A stretch of 54,277 nt of DNA from CAYYVJ01 sp964475115 (GTDB taxonomy: Bacteria; Bacillota; Clostridia; Lachnospirales; Lachnospiraceae), in contig CAYYVJ010000004.1 of assembly GCA_964475115.1 (NCBI GenBank), positions 1 through 54,277 on the forward strand. Direction: 5' to 3'. Position numbers and translations under genes: made by a program. How positions within the stretch are numbered: the stretch's first letter is position 1; every line of letters starts with the position of its first letter. This document shows, one piece after another, positions 1-9,490 of the stretch. The notes under the pieces are model-generated. The model saw only the letters and a list, made by a program, of their open reading frames with translations, searched no databases and had not been told where the DNA came from.

Positions 1-78
1 AAGAAAAAATGAATGTTCTTTCATAATACGAGCAAAGAACAAGTGTAATTCCAGTGACAAAACAACATATCTTTCCAT
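1..78 (-). CDS. DUF2935 family protein, N-terminal fragment (cut by window edge)
   Basis: The minus strand reads 26 codons from an ATG at 78 to the window edge without a stop. The ATG follows an AAGGA ribosome site by 7 nt. The peptide contains SLELHLFFARIMKEHS, which I recognise as the start of the DUF2935 family: small helical proteins, often a tandem duplication of a four-helix bundle with conserved His and Glu suggesting metal binding. The biochemical role of the family is not established. It lies 69 nt downstream of the amino-acid permease on the same strand, so it may be co-transcribed. Only the first helix is visible. The family call rests on one motif and the rest of the gene is outside the window. 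Confidence 0.7.
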   Translation of the reverse strand, partial: MERYVVLSLELHLFFARIMKEHSFFL

Positions 79-147
79 CTTAAGATCCTTTAAAAGGGTT
101 TACTACTATTCTATGCTTTTTATATAAGCTTGACACTTGTTCTCTGC

Positions 148-1467
148 TTATTCCTTAAACTTCCATAAATATCCGACTGCCATAATTGCAATACAGATAA
201 TAAAATAATAAGGAAACATAGGATTTGTTACGCTTCCTGACAAAATAATAATAGAACCTAAGATTGCCATGAAAGGAAGAAAGTAACCAATTATTTTGCT
301 TTTTATTTCTCCTCTTTTAGTCATCTTCATAACTGTTACATAGAGAATGACATAATTTAAATAGCTTACCGCTATAGCGATTTCTGATACATCACCCCTC
401 ATACCAATCTTTTGGGTAATATAATGTAATAACATCCAAATAATAGAAACAAGGAAGGCAAAAATAGCAGAATTAAGTGGCATCCCATTTAATTGTTTGT
501 TTTCTTTTTTTAATAACTCACTAAAAGGTATCATATTACGAATTGCTAGCGAATAAGGCATACGTATATAGCCTAATACAAGTCCATTTACCGTTCCTAA
601 CACAGAAACAACAACAAAAACTAAAACTACCTTCGCTCCAATATCACCAAAAAGTAATTGTGAAGCTAAAAAAACACTATCATTTCCATTATTTAACACC
701 GATTCTGTTCCAAGCATTGAGGTCAAGCCCACAAAATATGCTACATAAGCTGCAAGAATTAAAAAAGGTGCTACCGAAAGAGCAATCGGAAAGTTACGCT
801 TACTATCTTTTATTTCATGGCAAATCGAAGTAGATACTACCCAACCATCAAAAGAATAAGCAATTGGCGCAAAAGCAGCAATCCACCCAATAGAAGAAGT
901 AGCTTCTTTCATATTATTTATATCATTTGCAATAATTGGACCTGGTTTTCCAAAGAATAATCCTACTATTGCAATTAGTAACAATGGAACTAATTTAATA
1001 ATCATAGAAGCATTTTGAAACATTCCTCCAAGTTTTGCGGAGAGTATATTAAAAAGAAATAAAAGGATTAAAACAATTATTCCAATCAAAGTCCATGTTT
1101 CTAAAGAGGAATCAATATCGAATAATTGACAAAAATACATTCCTGTAACCCATGCAACTACTGCTGAAATTGCAGGAAGATATAAAAAAGTCTGAAACCA
1201 GCCAAATGAACGAGACACCCCTTTACTAACAAATTCTTCTGCATAGGCCACGATTCCGCCAGGATTGTCTGTTTTCATTGCCAATTGCGCAATGGTCAAA
1301 CACCCAAATACGATTGCAGTAGCTGCTGCAAAGAAGATCGCAATACCAAGAAGCATATTACCATTTGTATACACCAGAATATCATCTGCTTTAAAAAAGA
1401 TACCTGAACCAATTACCACTCCGGTAATCATTGTGATAGCCGTAAATAGACTATATTTGCTTTTCAT
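148..1467 (-). CDS. APC-superfamily amino acid permease
   Basis: A 439-residue, very hydrophobic protein with about 12 predicted membrane spans. The N-terminus contains TMITGVVIGSGIFFKADDIL, the glycine-rich first-helix signature (G-[IV]-G-x-G-I-F) of the APC superfamily that lines the substrate site. Later segments such as SFDGWVVSTSICHEIKDSKR resemble the TM6 region of LAT/YfnA-type permeases. It should be an inner-membrane proton- or exchange-coupled amino acid transporter; the substrate cannot be read from sequence. Length is normal for the family. It starts 21 nt after the ABC permease stop, so it probably belongs to the same transcript as the exporter and the CcdA-TlpA gene. No biosynthetic neighbour hints at a particular amino acid. 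Confidence 0.88.
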   Translation of the reverse strand: MKSKYSLFTAITMITGVVIGSGIFFKADDILVYTNGNMLLGIAIFFAAATAIVFGCLTIAQLAMKTDNPGGIVAYAEEFVSKGVSRSFGWFQTFLYLPAISAVVAWVTGMYFCQLFDIDSSLETWTLIGIIVLILLFLFNILSAKLGGMFQNASMIIKLVPLLLIAIVGLFFGKPGPIIANDINNMKEATSSIGWIAAFAPIAYSFDGWVVSTSICHEIKDSKRNFPIALSVAPFLILAAYVAYFVGLTSMLGTESVLNNGNDSVFLASQLLFGDIGAKVVLVFVVVSVLGTVNGLVLGYIRMPYSLAIRNMIPFSELLKKENKQLNGMPLNSAIFAFLVSIIWMLLHYITQKIGMRGDVSEIAIAVSYLNYVILYVTVMKMTKRGEIKSKIIGYFLPFMAILGSIIILSGSVTNPMFPYYFIICIAIMAVGYLWKFKE

Positions 1468-1488
1468 AAATTAATACCTTTCTGTTAC

Positions 1489-3093
1489 TCAAAATTTTTC
1501 AAACATTCTTTTTCCCTTAGTCATAAGAAATTTGTATAATCCATAAGAAAGAATCAGAATCAAAATAAAACATATAAAAAGATACAAGTCCATATTCACG
1601 CGATCTATTAATAGAAAGATATAGACAAGAACAGGAATTGATATAATCGCAGTTGAACCAAACATAGCGATTAATGTACTAGCCCCTTGCTTTACTGCCA
1701 TCGTTTCACTAATCCAATCAAATTTAGGAAAGTGAAGGTTCACTACTACACCAAATAAGCCGGTAAATATAGTCACAATACATGGAAGCAAATATAAAAA
1801 TACAAGTTGCACCGCTGTCATGGGCAAGATAATCGCACAAGTCGTCGATACAATGATTACTGCTGGGATACAAATAAAAATATGTGCCATTGCCTTAGAA
1901 AGAAGAATTTCTCCCGAATCAATAGGCAGAGACCTAGCAATCCACAATTTTTTTCCTTCTAAAGAAATAGATGGAGCTGATATAATGTTATTCGTTGCCA
2001 AAACACATAATGCAACGATTGCAATAGGAGGTAATAACATATCAATCTGCGGAATTTCCACAAAAACACTTAAAACCATTTCTTTTTTCACCACTAATAA
2101 TACCGATAAAATCAGCATAAATATAGCACCCATAGATGCATTCATGATATACATAGAATTTGAAAGAAAAAGTCTTAACTCTTTCTTTACAAATGCTGTT
2201 CTTGCACTACTTACCTTAAGTGCTTTTTCTTTATATCTTATCTTAGCTACTCCTTTATTGCTTGTAGCAATTCTTATAAAGTTTCTTGATAATATAAGAT
2301 AAACCACTAGAAAAGGGATAATTGAAAATAGCGCAAATATAAGGACACTACTATAACTCTCTTCTGCAAATGCATTACCCAAATGATAAAAAGGAGGAAT
2401 AACCTTCCTTATAGCTACTGCAATGCTTTCTCCATTTGATATTAATAGGTTCAAATACGTTTGCATCTGAGAATAAACACCTAAATATACAAATAAAAAA
2501 ACTAGGGATAAAACAAGCGTAATAATATTTTTAAATCTAATTTTGGATGTAATCCATGCTAGTAACCATCCAAATAGGCATGAAATTGCTAACACAAAAA
2601 GTGGTAGCAAAAGTGCTATTAATAAGAAAATCACAACAGCAGTCACGGTCACTTTGTAATGAAGGAAATAAATAATTCCAGCCGGTAAAACAACAAAAGA
2701 CTCATACAAATAATTCATTAGCAATAACACTGAAATTCGACTTGCTAAAATCATATTTGAGGAAATAGGCATGGAAAGCAATAACTCATTATCCTTGGCT
2801 TCAAATAAATGAGTATAAGCAGCAAAGATACTAGCAATAAAACAAATTGCTAGGGCCATGATTCCCATCAATGTAAAGTATAACCATGATAGCCCTGCAT
2901 TATAAAGCGGAACACAAAGACTTTCAAACATTAATCCAAACATCATTAAAACTGCACCTATTGCATATATAAACACAAATCCTATTAAAATCTTAAAAGC
3001 TAGTCCTTGTTTTTTCCCAGCTCGTGTTTTGCTAAGCATGGAAGCAAACATGGATTTCATACGTGTAACTATTAACGCCCTAAACACGGTCAT
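1489..3093 (-). CDS. ABC exporter permease subunit
   Basis: A polytopic membrane protein with about 12 hydrophobic segments and no recognisable soluble domain, of the large 'putative ABC exporter' permease type. An upstream ATG and a non-ATG-extended reading are possible. I chose the ATG at 3093 because a GGAGG at 3100-3104 sits exactly 6 nt upstream; the ATG at 3099 touches the GGAGG and cannot be served by it. With this start it overlaps the ATPase gene by 14 nt, typical of translational coupling. The protein would form the membrane channel energised by the neighbouring ATPase. The substrate is unknown; related pairs have been tied to peptide, antimicrobial or membrane-stress export, but nothing here decides. 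Confidence 0.85.
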   Translation of the reverse strand: MTVFRALIVTRMKSMFASMLSKTRAGKKQGLAFKILIGFVFIYAIGAVLMMFGLMFESLCVPLYNAGLSWLYFTLMGIMALAICFIASIFAAYTHLFEAKDNELLLSMPISSNMILASRISVLLLMNYLYESFVVLPAGIIYFLHYKVTVTAVVIFLLIALLLPLFVLAISCLFGWLLAWITSKIRFKNIITLVLSLVFLFVYLGVYSQMQTYLNLLISNGESIAVAIRKVIPPFYHLGNAFAEESYSSVLIFALFSIIPFLVVYLILSRNFIRIATSNKGVAKIRYKEKALKVSSARTAFVKKELRLFLSNSMYIMNASMGAIFMLILSVLLVVKKEMVLSVFVEIPQIDMLLPPIAIVALCVLATNNIISAPSISLEGKKLWIARSLPIDSGEILLSKAMAHIFICIPAVIIVSTTCAIILPMTAVQLVFLYLLPCIVTIFTGLFGVVVNLHFPKFDWISETMAVKQGASTLIAMFGSTAIISIPVLVYIFLLIDRVNMDLYLFICFILILILSYGLYKFLMTKGKRMFEKF

Positions 3094-3799
3094 GGTCATC
3101 CTCCAATTCAAGGAATACAGCCTCAAGCGTGCTATCCCCTTTTACCTCATCCGTTTTACCCTCAACAATTAGTTTTCCATTTTTTATAATGGCAATTTTA
3201 TCGCATAACTTTTCCGCTACTTCTAAAACATGAGTTGAAAAAAATATAGATCCACCGCCATTACATAGTTCTCGCATTAATTCTTTTAAAATGTGAGATG
3301 CCTTTGGATCCAGACCAACAAAAGGTTCATCTAAAATCATCAATCTCGGCTCATGTATGAAAGCAGAAATAATAGCTAATTTTTGCTTCATTCCATGAGA
3401 ATAGGCGCTAATTGGCTGCGCTAGATCTGAAGTCAATTCAAATAAGTCAGCATACTTTTTTATCCTTACTTCACGGTCAGTAGAAGAAATACCATATACA
3501 TCTGCAATAAAATTCAAATATTTTATACCTGACAAAAACTCATATAAGTCAGGATTGTCAGGAATGTAAGCAATTTTCTTCTTACATTCCAAAGGATTTT
3601 CTTTTATAGAGATTCCATCAACGTATATTTCCCCAGTATCAAACTGTAAAATTCCACAAGAAGCCTTGATTGTAGTAGTTTTTCCAGCTCCATTGTGACC
3701 AATAAATCCATAGATCTCACCCGGTTGAATGGTCAAGCTAATGTCATCTACTGCTTTTTTTGTTCCATAGGTTTTTGTCAAATTTCTAATTTGTAGCAT
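3080..3799 (-). CDS. ABC transporter ATP-binding protein
   Basis: A complete nucleotide-binding domain of about 240 residues: Walker A GHNGAGKTTT near residue 36, an ABC signature of the form SHGMKQKLAI, Walker B LMILDEPFVGLDP, and the switch His in FFSTHVLE. The start at 3799 (MLQIRNLTKTYG) was preferred over 3814 because a GGGAGG lies 7 nt before it and the extra five residues (MGGSK) simply encode that ribosome site. Only 4 nt separate it from the CcdA-TlpA stop, and it overlaps its permease by 14 nt. It is an export-type ATPase of the DRA/ABC-2 group. The SHG in place of the usual SKG or SGG signature is a mild variant seen in this group. Confidence 0.93.
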   Translation of the reverse strand: MLQIRNLTKTYGTKKAVDDISLTIQPGEIYGFIGHNGAGKTTTIKASCGILQFDTGEIYVDGISIKENPLECKKKIAYIPDNPDLYEFLSGIKYLNFIADVYGISSTDREVRIKKYADLFELTSDLAQPISAYSHGMKQKLAIISAFIHEPRLMILDEPFVGLDPKASHILKELMRELCNGGGSIFFSTHVLEVAEKLCDKIAIIKNGKLIVEGKTDEVKGDSTLEAVFLELEDDHDRV

Positions 3800-3803
3800 C
3801 TTA

Positions 3804-5135
3804 CTACCTCCCATTTGTAGATTCTATTGTGTCCTTTATTATGTTAACCATAATATCTTTCGTAAGCATTCCTGGAATATATCCATAGATATTTCCATCC
3901 TTATCTATCATAAAAGTAGTAGGAAAAGCTGTTATAAAATAATCGTTTAAAACCTTTCCTGTCTCATCATATACAACTGGAAAAGTATAGTTATTCTCAT
4001 CTAAAAAGTCATTTATCTTTTCTTTTTCTATATCTTGATTATTAGGATATGCTTCACTTCTAGGGTTTGCAACTCCTAAAAAGATAATATCCTCCGTATT
4101 TTGACCATATTCTTGATACAATGCTTCTATATCTGGCATTTCTTCCTTACATGGAGGACACCAAGTTGCCCAAAAGTTTAGAAAAACAACTTTTCCTTTA
4201 TAATCAGAAAGAGTATGTATATTTCCATATTGATCTGTCAGCGTAAAATCAAAGGCCGGTAAAGGTTCTCTCTTCGTAGTTTCTTCTTCGGCAACTGTAT
4301 TTTCTTCTGAAGCAGTTTTTTCCTCTATCGTTGTTTCCTCAATTGTTGTTTCTTCAATTGTTGTTTCTACTTCGACAGTAGTCTCTTTTTGAACATTATT
4401 ACTAAAGCGATTTAAATAACCTGACACTCCATTCATCCATCCTGTAAATGTCATAATTCCAATTAGTATCAAAATCACTCCGCCAATTTTAATCGTGTAC
4501 TTTAAGAACTTTTGATTCTTTTTTAAAATGTTTAGAACCTGAGTCGTAAACAACCCTAATAATAAGAAGGGGATTATAAATCCTAATGCGTATACAAATA
4601 CCAACATGTTTCCTGTAAAGCTATTTTTTGCACTAGAAGCAAGAATAAGAACAGAAGATAGTGCTGGTCCAACACAAGGTGTCCACGCAAAGCTAAATGT
4701 AAAACCCATTAAAAATGCAATCAAAGGGTTAACTTCCTTCTCTCCCAGATTAATATGAATCTTCTTTTCTTTATGTAGCCATTTAAAGTCAAAAATGCCA
4801 AGCTGAAACAAGCCAAGGACAATGATTAAAATACCACCTATCCTTGTAAACAAACTTTGCTTATCTTGAAAAAACCTTCCCAAGACAGAAAATGACATTC
4901 CTAAAATAAAAAAGCTAACAGAAACTCCAAGTATAAAACATACTGTATGAAAAAATACCTTCTTTCGCTCATAACTGATTACTCCATCTTCTGAGATCTG
5001 CTTTGCATTACCTGCTAAGTATCCCATGTAGATTGGTATTAATGGAATTACACAAGGCGAAAAGAAAGATAATAATCCTTCAATAAATACCAAAACAAAA
5101 CTTACATGTTCTGTAGTCAACACACTTTCAAACAT
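3804..5135 (-). CDS. CcdA-TlpA fusion: membrane thiol-electron carrier joined to a thioredoxin-like domain
   Basis: Residues 1-235 are a CcdA/DsbD-beta type membrane domain with six or so spans and the paired redox cysteines C28 (FFSPCVIPL) and C154 (WTPCVGPAL). Residues about 250-288 are a Thr/Glu-rich linker with tandem TTIEE repeats. Residues 290-443 are an extracytoplasmic TlpA/ResA thioredoxin domain with the active site WCPPC at 325-329. In the family, CcdA passes electrons from cytoplasmic thioredoxin across the membrane to a thioredoxin-like partner; here both are one chain. The protein should reduce disulfides or peroxides outside the membrane. It is followed after 4 nt by an ABC exporter, suggesting one operon. 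Sure of domains; the physiological substrate is unknown. Confidence 0.93.
   Translation of the reverse strand: MFESVLTTEHVSFVLVFIEGLLSFFSPCVIPLIPIYMGYLAGNAKQISEDGVISYERKKVFFHTVCFILGVSVSFFILGMSFSVLGRFFQDKQSLFTRIGGILIIVLGLFQLGIFDFKWLHKEKKIHINLGEKEVNPLIAFLMGFTFSFAWTPCVGPALSSVLILASSAKNSFTGNMLVFVYALGFIIPFLLLGLFTTQVLNILKKNQKFLKYTIKIGGVILILIGIMTFTGWMNGVSGYLNRFSNNVQKETTVEVETTIEETTIEETTIEEKTASEENTVAEEETTKREPLPAFDFTLTDQYGNIHTLSDYKGKVVFLNFWATWCPPCKEEMPDIEALYQEYGQNTEDIIFLGVANPRSEAYPNNQDIEKEKINDFLDENNYTFPVVYDETGKVLNDYFITAFPTTFMIDKDGNIYGYIPGMLTKDIMVNIIKDTIESTNGR
4325..4369 (-). repeat. three 15-bp tandem repeats encoding the TTIEE linker
   Basis: Three consecutive 15-bp units, the last two differing at one base, encode repeated TTIEE/TIEET pentapeptides in the linker between the CcdA and TlpA domains. 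The unit length keeps the frame, so copy number can vary without breaking the gene, changing only the reach of the thioredoxin domain from the membrane. Confidence 0.9.
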
Positions 5136-5218
5136 ATCTTACCTCCATCTATAATAAATTGGATGATCATAAAAAATCATAGCATTATTATCATATCCGA
5201 TTGTATCCTATTCGTCTA

Positions 5219-5265
5219 CTAAAAAATAACAGAACCACCCCTTGAACAATTCGGGGTAGTTCTGT
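5219..5265 (-). terminator. intrinsic terminator after the pectate lyase gene
   Basis: A 13-bp stem (arms 5229-5241 and 5253-5265) with an 11-nt loop is followed on the minus strand by TATTTTTTAG. The one imperfect pair is a G-U wobble on the minus strand but a C-A mismatch on plus, so it works best for the leftward pectate lyase transcript. Confidence 0.9.
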
Positions 5266-5303
5266 TTATTCATAGATCTTTAAACTAAAAAATTATAAAT
5301 TTA

Positions 5304-8300
5304 TTAGTTTTCTATCCATGCTCCTGATTCATCTACACGATAGCCATCTATTACTGTATTAGCTACCATGTCACCATTTGCATTTAAGAAGTACCATTTA
5401 TTATTTACTAATTGCCAGCCTGTTGCCATGTCTCCATTGTCATTCAATAGATACCACTTATTATTTACCATCTGCCAACCAGTATTCATATAACCTTTCG
5501 CATTAAAATGATACCATTTTCCATTAATCTTTAACCAGTTGTTTTCTGGATAACTTTTATCAGCTTTTGAATACCACCAGCCCTTGTCATCTTTTATCCA
5601 AGTTCCAGTTGTATCACCTAGATCTTCTTTACGCTCTTTTTCTCTTCGTTCATCTTCTCTACGATCGTCTTCATCATCGTCATTGTCGTTGTCAGTGCTT
5701 GTATCATGAGCTGGATTTACATTTAGGTTTGAACCTGGAGTATTTCCTAGCACTGCTCCTATTCCATTTGGAGCCAAGTCTGTTAATTCTAATAAGCCTT
5801 GCAAGTCAATAGAGCCGTCTGCTTTTCTCATAGGAACTAATGATGGATCAACACTAACAAACATATCTTCTGTTATATTTACATTGTTCTTATTTCTACC
5901 GTTAAAATAGTTTGATTCATCATCAAATAATGTTGCTAATTTTATATCATCAGAACTTGTATTTTGATATGAAATATTGTTTTTGGCTTCAAATGTTAGT
6001 TCTCCCGTTCCCTTACCGTATAAAGAATAACCTGTTCCTCCATTAAAAGCTGATGTGTTATTTCTTAATATAACGGCTGGATCGCTATTACTTGTAATAC
6101 CATTGCTTCTGTTCTTAAATGAGATGGAATTCTCAAGAACGTGCTTAACAGCAATTCCATCACCACCTAGTTTAAAACCATTACCATCACCTGTATGACC
6201 TTCAAATGATATACCATTTTTAAATGCCACAGAATTTTCTATAGTCACGATACCTATAGGGCCTGATTCAACTTTTGAAAACAAATCCCAGCCATCATCA
6301 AGGTTGTTATATGCAATACATCCCCTAAATATATTTCCTTCTCCAGTTGAAAGTTTTGCAGCAAATCCATCTGCATTATTAAATCCTGGATCAACATTAT
6401 TATATGATGTACAATTTAAAATCAAATTGTTAGAAGGCCATTTTTCAATAGTTTCTGCTGAAGTTCCACTTACTTGAATACCAGTATCACCATTATCATA
6501 AGTATTAACTAATTCAATTATATTATTATGTCCTGCTATCTGCATTCCTTTTATATTTCCATCAGTGTTTCTTACATCGATACCGTAAATGTGCCAATAA
6601 TCTCCCCATAACTCAAAGTTTCCACCTGCACCTGCAAAATCAAGAATTGCTCTTCCACCTGATTCTGAAGCCATAACTATTTTCTTTTCTAAAGTTCCAC
6701 TAATTCCACGGGGTACTTTTAAACGTGAAGTCATTTGATATACTCCATCTTTTAGGACAATAGTTTGTCCTGGCATTACATAGCTTACCGCTGTATAGAT
6801 ATCCAGTGGACGTTCTATGGTTCCATTACCACTAACTCTACCAGTTGGTGTTACATAAATTGTGTTATTTGATGTTATATATACTTTATGATTTACTGTA
6901 AAGACTTGTGTACTTGTTGTATAGGAAGAAAGAACTTCTCCTTTCGCTGTTACATAGCCCTCTACCGGTGTAAAGGTAACTGTATAGCGATTATTCCCCT
7001 CTAATAATACCAAAGGCTTCTTATAATCTACAGAAGCTGTTACGTCTCCAGCATTAACTAATACTCTACCTCTACTGTCTTTAATTGTTAACTTACCATC
7101 TGCATTTGATGAAAATACCATCTCATAGTTCTTGTTTCCAGTCTTTGTAGGTGAAGTCACTACATAAGAAGGACGAACCTGCACTTGAGGTTTTGGAACG
7201 GCTGCCGGATCGGTAGCTGGATCTGAAGTTGTAAAGGACATGTCTGTTACCGTCACATTACAACCTCTTGCTACTGCTAATCCCACATAAATCTTCTCAG
7301 AATCTACTGCTGTAAGAGCTTTTGAATAGTTATCATACATAATAATTTCTTTACTTTCATCATTATTTAAAATTGCATGATATCCTGTATTTGTCTTTTT
7401 AAGTGTTAAGGTATAAACATCACCTTGTTTTATTATGTCTTCTTCATTCCAGCTAAACGCATCATATTCTGATGCTGCTCCAACTGTACTATTAGCGGCA
7501 ATTAATTCAGATGTAAGTCCATAGGTGAAACGAGTTCCAAGACCATCTTTTAGTGTTACCTTTGTGCCATCATCAAAAGTCTTCTCTATTTTAGTAGCCA
7601 ATATAGAGGCTGAGTTAGTCATAAAGTTATCACTACTTACACCATGCTCACCAATGCTATCTCTTGCTATGATTCCAAATCCTTCTTGACCATCTGGTGT
7701 AGGATTTAAGTAATCAACTGTAAAAGTTGCAGTTAACACAAAGTTCTCTTTTGCAGGATCTACTTCTGTATAATAGAAAGATATTCCATCATGGAAGGAT
7801 GTAAATTTTCCACCTTTTTTATCCGTTGTTCCATCTGCTTTGTAAGTTGCTGAATTCAACTTTATAGCCTTACCATTATCTAGTATTTCATAAGTATTGT
7901 AAGAAGTATTAGAAGATTGCCCAAAAGATGCAAATTTCCAGTTTCGCTCCACTGTTTCACTAACTACTTTTGATATTTCAGATGATTCAGAATCTCCTCC
8001 TCTAACTGCAGTTACTTTTAGAACATATTCTGTTCCTGCTGTCAGCCCTGTAACCATATGAGAAAGCTCAGTAATACCAGTAGATGAAACAGTAAAACTA
8101 CTTGCACCTGTTTCTTTGTACTCTACTGTATAGCTATTAGCTTCATTAACCTCATTCCACTCTACTAAAAGGCTATTTAATTCTGCAGTATAAGCATTTA
8201 TATATGGTTTCGTTAAAGGAAGTGTAAAATCAAAACTTTCTACATCTGATTCTTTTTTATCAGTTTCATCATTTCTTTCTGCTATAACCTTAAAACTATA

Positions 8301-9437
8301 AGTTCCACTACTAGCAGGTGTAAACTCAGCAGAAACATCTGTAGACGCAGATTTTCCTTTCATGACAGAATCTACTAAATCTCCATTTTCATCATACATA
8401 TTGACTGTGGATTTATCTGCTCCATCATTTCCTGTAACTAATTCATATTCTACTATAATCTTATTTTTATCACCTGATTTTAAGCCAACAGATGTTATAG
8501 CTGGACCAGATACAATATCCCAATCTAAACGTTCTATTGGTTCAGCAGAAGTATCTCCTTCTTGTACAATGATCTTATATACATTTACTCCACTACTTGG
8601 TGACCACAAATAGTAGTCTCCAGCTTCTGTTACTTCTATTTTACCTGGTTCAAGTGTTTTTCCGTAAGCTGCTACTGACCCAACAGTCACACCATCTAAT
8701 GTAGAAAGAGTAAGAGATCTATCCGCACTACTACTTCCACTCAATGCATAAACTGTTACTGTGGCTTCTCCACTGGTACTAAAATGGATAGAACGTGCAT
8801 CTGCATTTCCTGTTCCATTCAATTTCAAACGCTGACTAAAACCTTCTCCATCTGTTGCCGTTTGCGAATTACTTTCTATCGTCACATTTTTACCAGATGC
8901 GGCCCTCACTTCGAAGTATCCATCTACATAAGTTTTGCTTGAAATTAAATCCTCTGCTGTAAGTTCATTAACATTTAATATTACTGGCTCTATTACAGGC
9001 TGTACAATAATTTTATATACATTTACACCACTGTCTGGTGAATAGAANNNNNNNNNNNNNNNNNNNNNNNNNNNNNNNNNNNNNNNNNNNNNNNNNNNNN
9101 NNNNNNNNNNNNNNNNNNNNNNNNNNNNNNNNNNNNNNNNNNNNNNNATAGAACGTTCGGTAGCTGTTCCTTTTCCGCCAAGCTTTATCCGTTGAGTAAA
9201 TTTCATCCCATCAGTTGCTATTTTATTATTAGCATCAATGGCAACATTAGCTGTAATCGTAAAATCACCATAAGTCGTATCCTTTGTTACTGTTTGTATT
9301 GGTAATTGGTCAGCGTTCAACACTTTAGAATTCCCTGATGCCTTTGCTACTAGTTGTGGAACGATACCACCTCCCATTGGTGCCACACCAACAATCATTA
9401 GAATTGCTAATATCCACGCAATCACACTTTTTTTCAT
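5304..9437 (-). CDS. secreted, wall-bound PL9-like pectate lyase with duplicated N-terminal modules
   Basis: A 1377-codon surface enzyme broken by a 100-N gap. Order: signal peptide (residues 1-35, MKKSVIAW start, hydrophobic core); two copies of a beta-rich module ending in SGVNVYKIIVQ (about 40-150 and 155-295); Ig/fibronectin-III-like domains (about 300-490); a jelly-roll-like domain (about 490-740); a right-handed beta-helix (about 860-1240) with ADGFAAK near 1022 and DDGWDLF near 1049; an acidic/charged linker; and about five GW-type wall/choline-binding repeats from 1282 to the end. ADGFAAK and DDGWDL match PL9 pectate lyases (Pel9A, PelX), where Lys is the catalytic base and the Asp residues bind calcium. 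It should cleave polygalacturonate outside the cell by beta-elimination while held on the wall. AGGAGG lies 8-10 nt before the ATG. Alternative: another beta-helix polysaccharide lyase. Confidence 0.85.
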   Translation of the reverse strand: MKKSVIAWILAILMIVGVAPMGGGIVPQLVAKASGNSKVLNADQLPIQTVTKDTTYGDFTITANVAIDANNKIATDGMKFTQRIKLGGKGTATERSXXXXXXXXXXXXXXXXXXXXXXXXXXXXXXXXXXFYSPDSGVNVYKIIVQPVIEPVILNVNELTAEDLISSKTYVDGYFEVRAASGKNVTIESNSQTATDGEGFSQRLKLNGTGNADARSIHFSTSGEATVTVYALSGSSSADRSLTLSTLDGVTVGSVAAYGKTLEPGKIEVTEAGDYYLWSPSSGVNVYKIIVQEGDTSAEPIERLDWDIVSGPAITSVGLKSGDKNKIIVEYELVTGNDGADKSTVNMYDENGDLVDSVMKGKSASTDVSAEFTPASSGTYSFKVIAERNDETDKKESDVESFDFTLPLTKPYINAYTAELNSLLVEWNEVNEANSYTVEYKETGASSFTVSSTGITELSHMVTGLTAGTEYVLKVTAVRGGDSESSEISKVVSETVERNWKFASFGQSSNTSYNTYEILDNGKAIKLNSATYKADGTTDKKGGKFTSFHDGISFYYTEVDPAKENFVLTATFTVDYLNPTPDGQEGFGIIARDSIGEHGVSSDNFMTNSASILATKIEKTFDDGTKVTLKDGLGTRFTYGLTSELIAANSTVGAASEYDAFSWNEEDIIKQGDVYTLTLKKTNTGYHAILNNDESKEIIMYDNYSKALTAVDSEKIYVGLAVARGCNVTVTDMSFTTSDPATDPAAVPKPQVQVRPSYVVTSPTKTGNKNYEMVFSSNADGKLTIKDSRGRVLVNAGDVTASVDYKKPLVLLEGNNRYTVTFTPVEGYVTAKGEVLSSYTTSTQVFTVNHKVYITSNNTIYVTPTGRVSGNGTIERPLDIYTAVSYVMPGQTIVLKDGVYQMTSRLKVPRGISGTLEKKIVMASESGGRAILDFAGAGGNFELWGDYWHIYGIDVRNTDGNIKGMQIAGHNNIIELVNTYDNGDTGIQVSGTSAETIEKWPSNNLILNCTSYNNVDPGFNNADGFAAKLSTGEGNIFRGCIAYNNLDDGWDLFSKVESGPIGIVTIENSVAFKNGISFEGHTGDGNGFKLGGDGIAVKHVLENSISFKNRSNGITSNSDPAVILRNNTSAFNGGTGYSLYGKGTGELTFEAKNNISYQNTSSDDIKLATLFDDESNYFNGRNKNNVNITEDMFVSVDPSLVPMRKADGSIDLQGLLELTDLAPNGIGAVLGNTPGSNLNVNPAHDTSTDNDNDDDEDDRREDERREKERKEDLGDTTGTWIKDDKGWWYSKADKSYPENNWLKINGKWYHFNAKGYMNTGWQMVNNKWYLLNDNGDMATGWQLVNNKWYFLNANGDMVANTVIDGYRVDESGAWIEN
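9048..9147. other. assembly gap of 100 N inside the pectate lyase gene
   Basis: Exactly 100 N, the conventional placeholder for a gap of unknown size. It falls in the first of two homologous modules. By comparison with the second module the missing stretch should be about 60 codons, not 33, so the reading frame across the gap is only nominal. Confidence 0.98.
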
Positions 9438-9490
9438 TTCTTAGACCCCTCCTAAGCTTTTCATATTTAGACATAGGTTGTACTTATTTT

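Noticed and set aside
15..40. Terminator-like 7-bp hairpin with T-run at the window start
   Set aside because: It falls inside the open reading frame of the DUF2935 fragment, so the T-run encodes Phe codons.
36..143. 11-bp inverted repeat (36-46 with 133-143)
   Set aside because: The left arm lies in the coding sequence of the DUF2935 gene and the arms are 86 nt apart, so a chance match or a weak boundary element is more likely than a functional site.
5567..5812. Plus-strand ORF antisense to the charged linker of the pectate lyase
   Set aside because: It mirrors the low-complexity Asp/Glu/Arg linker on the other strand, has no ribosome site and no family resemblance.
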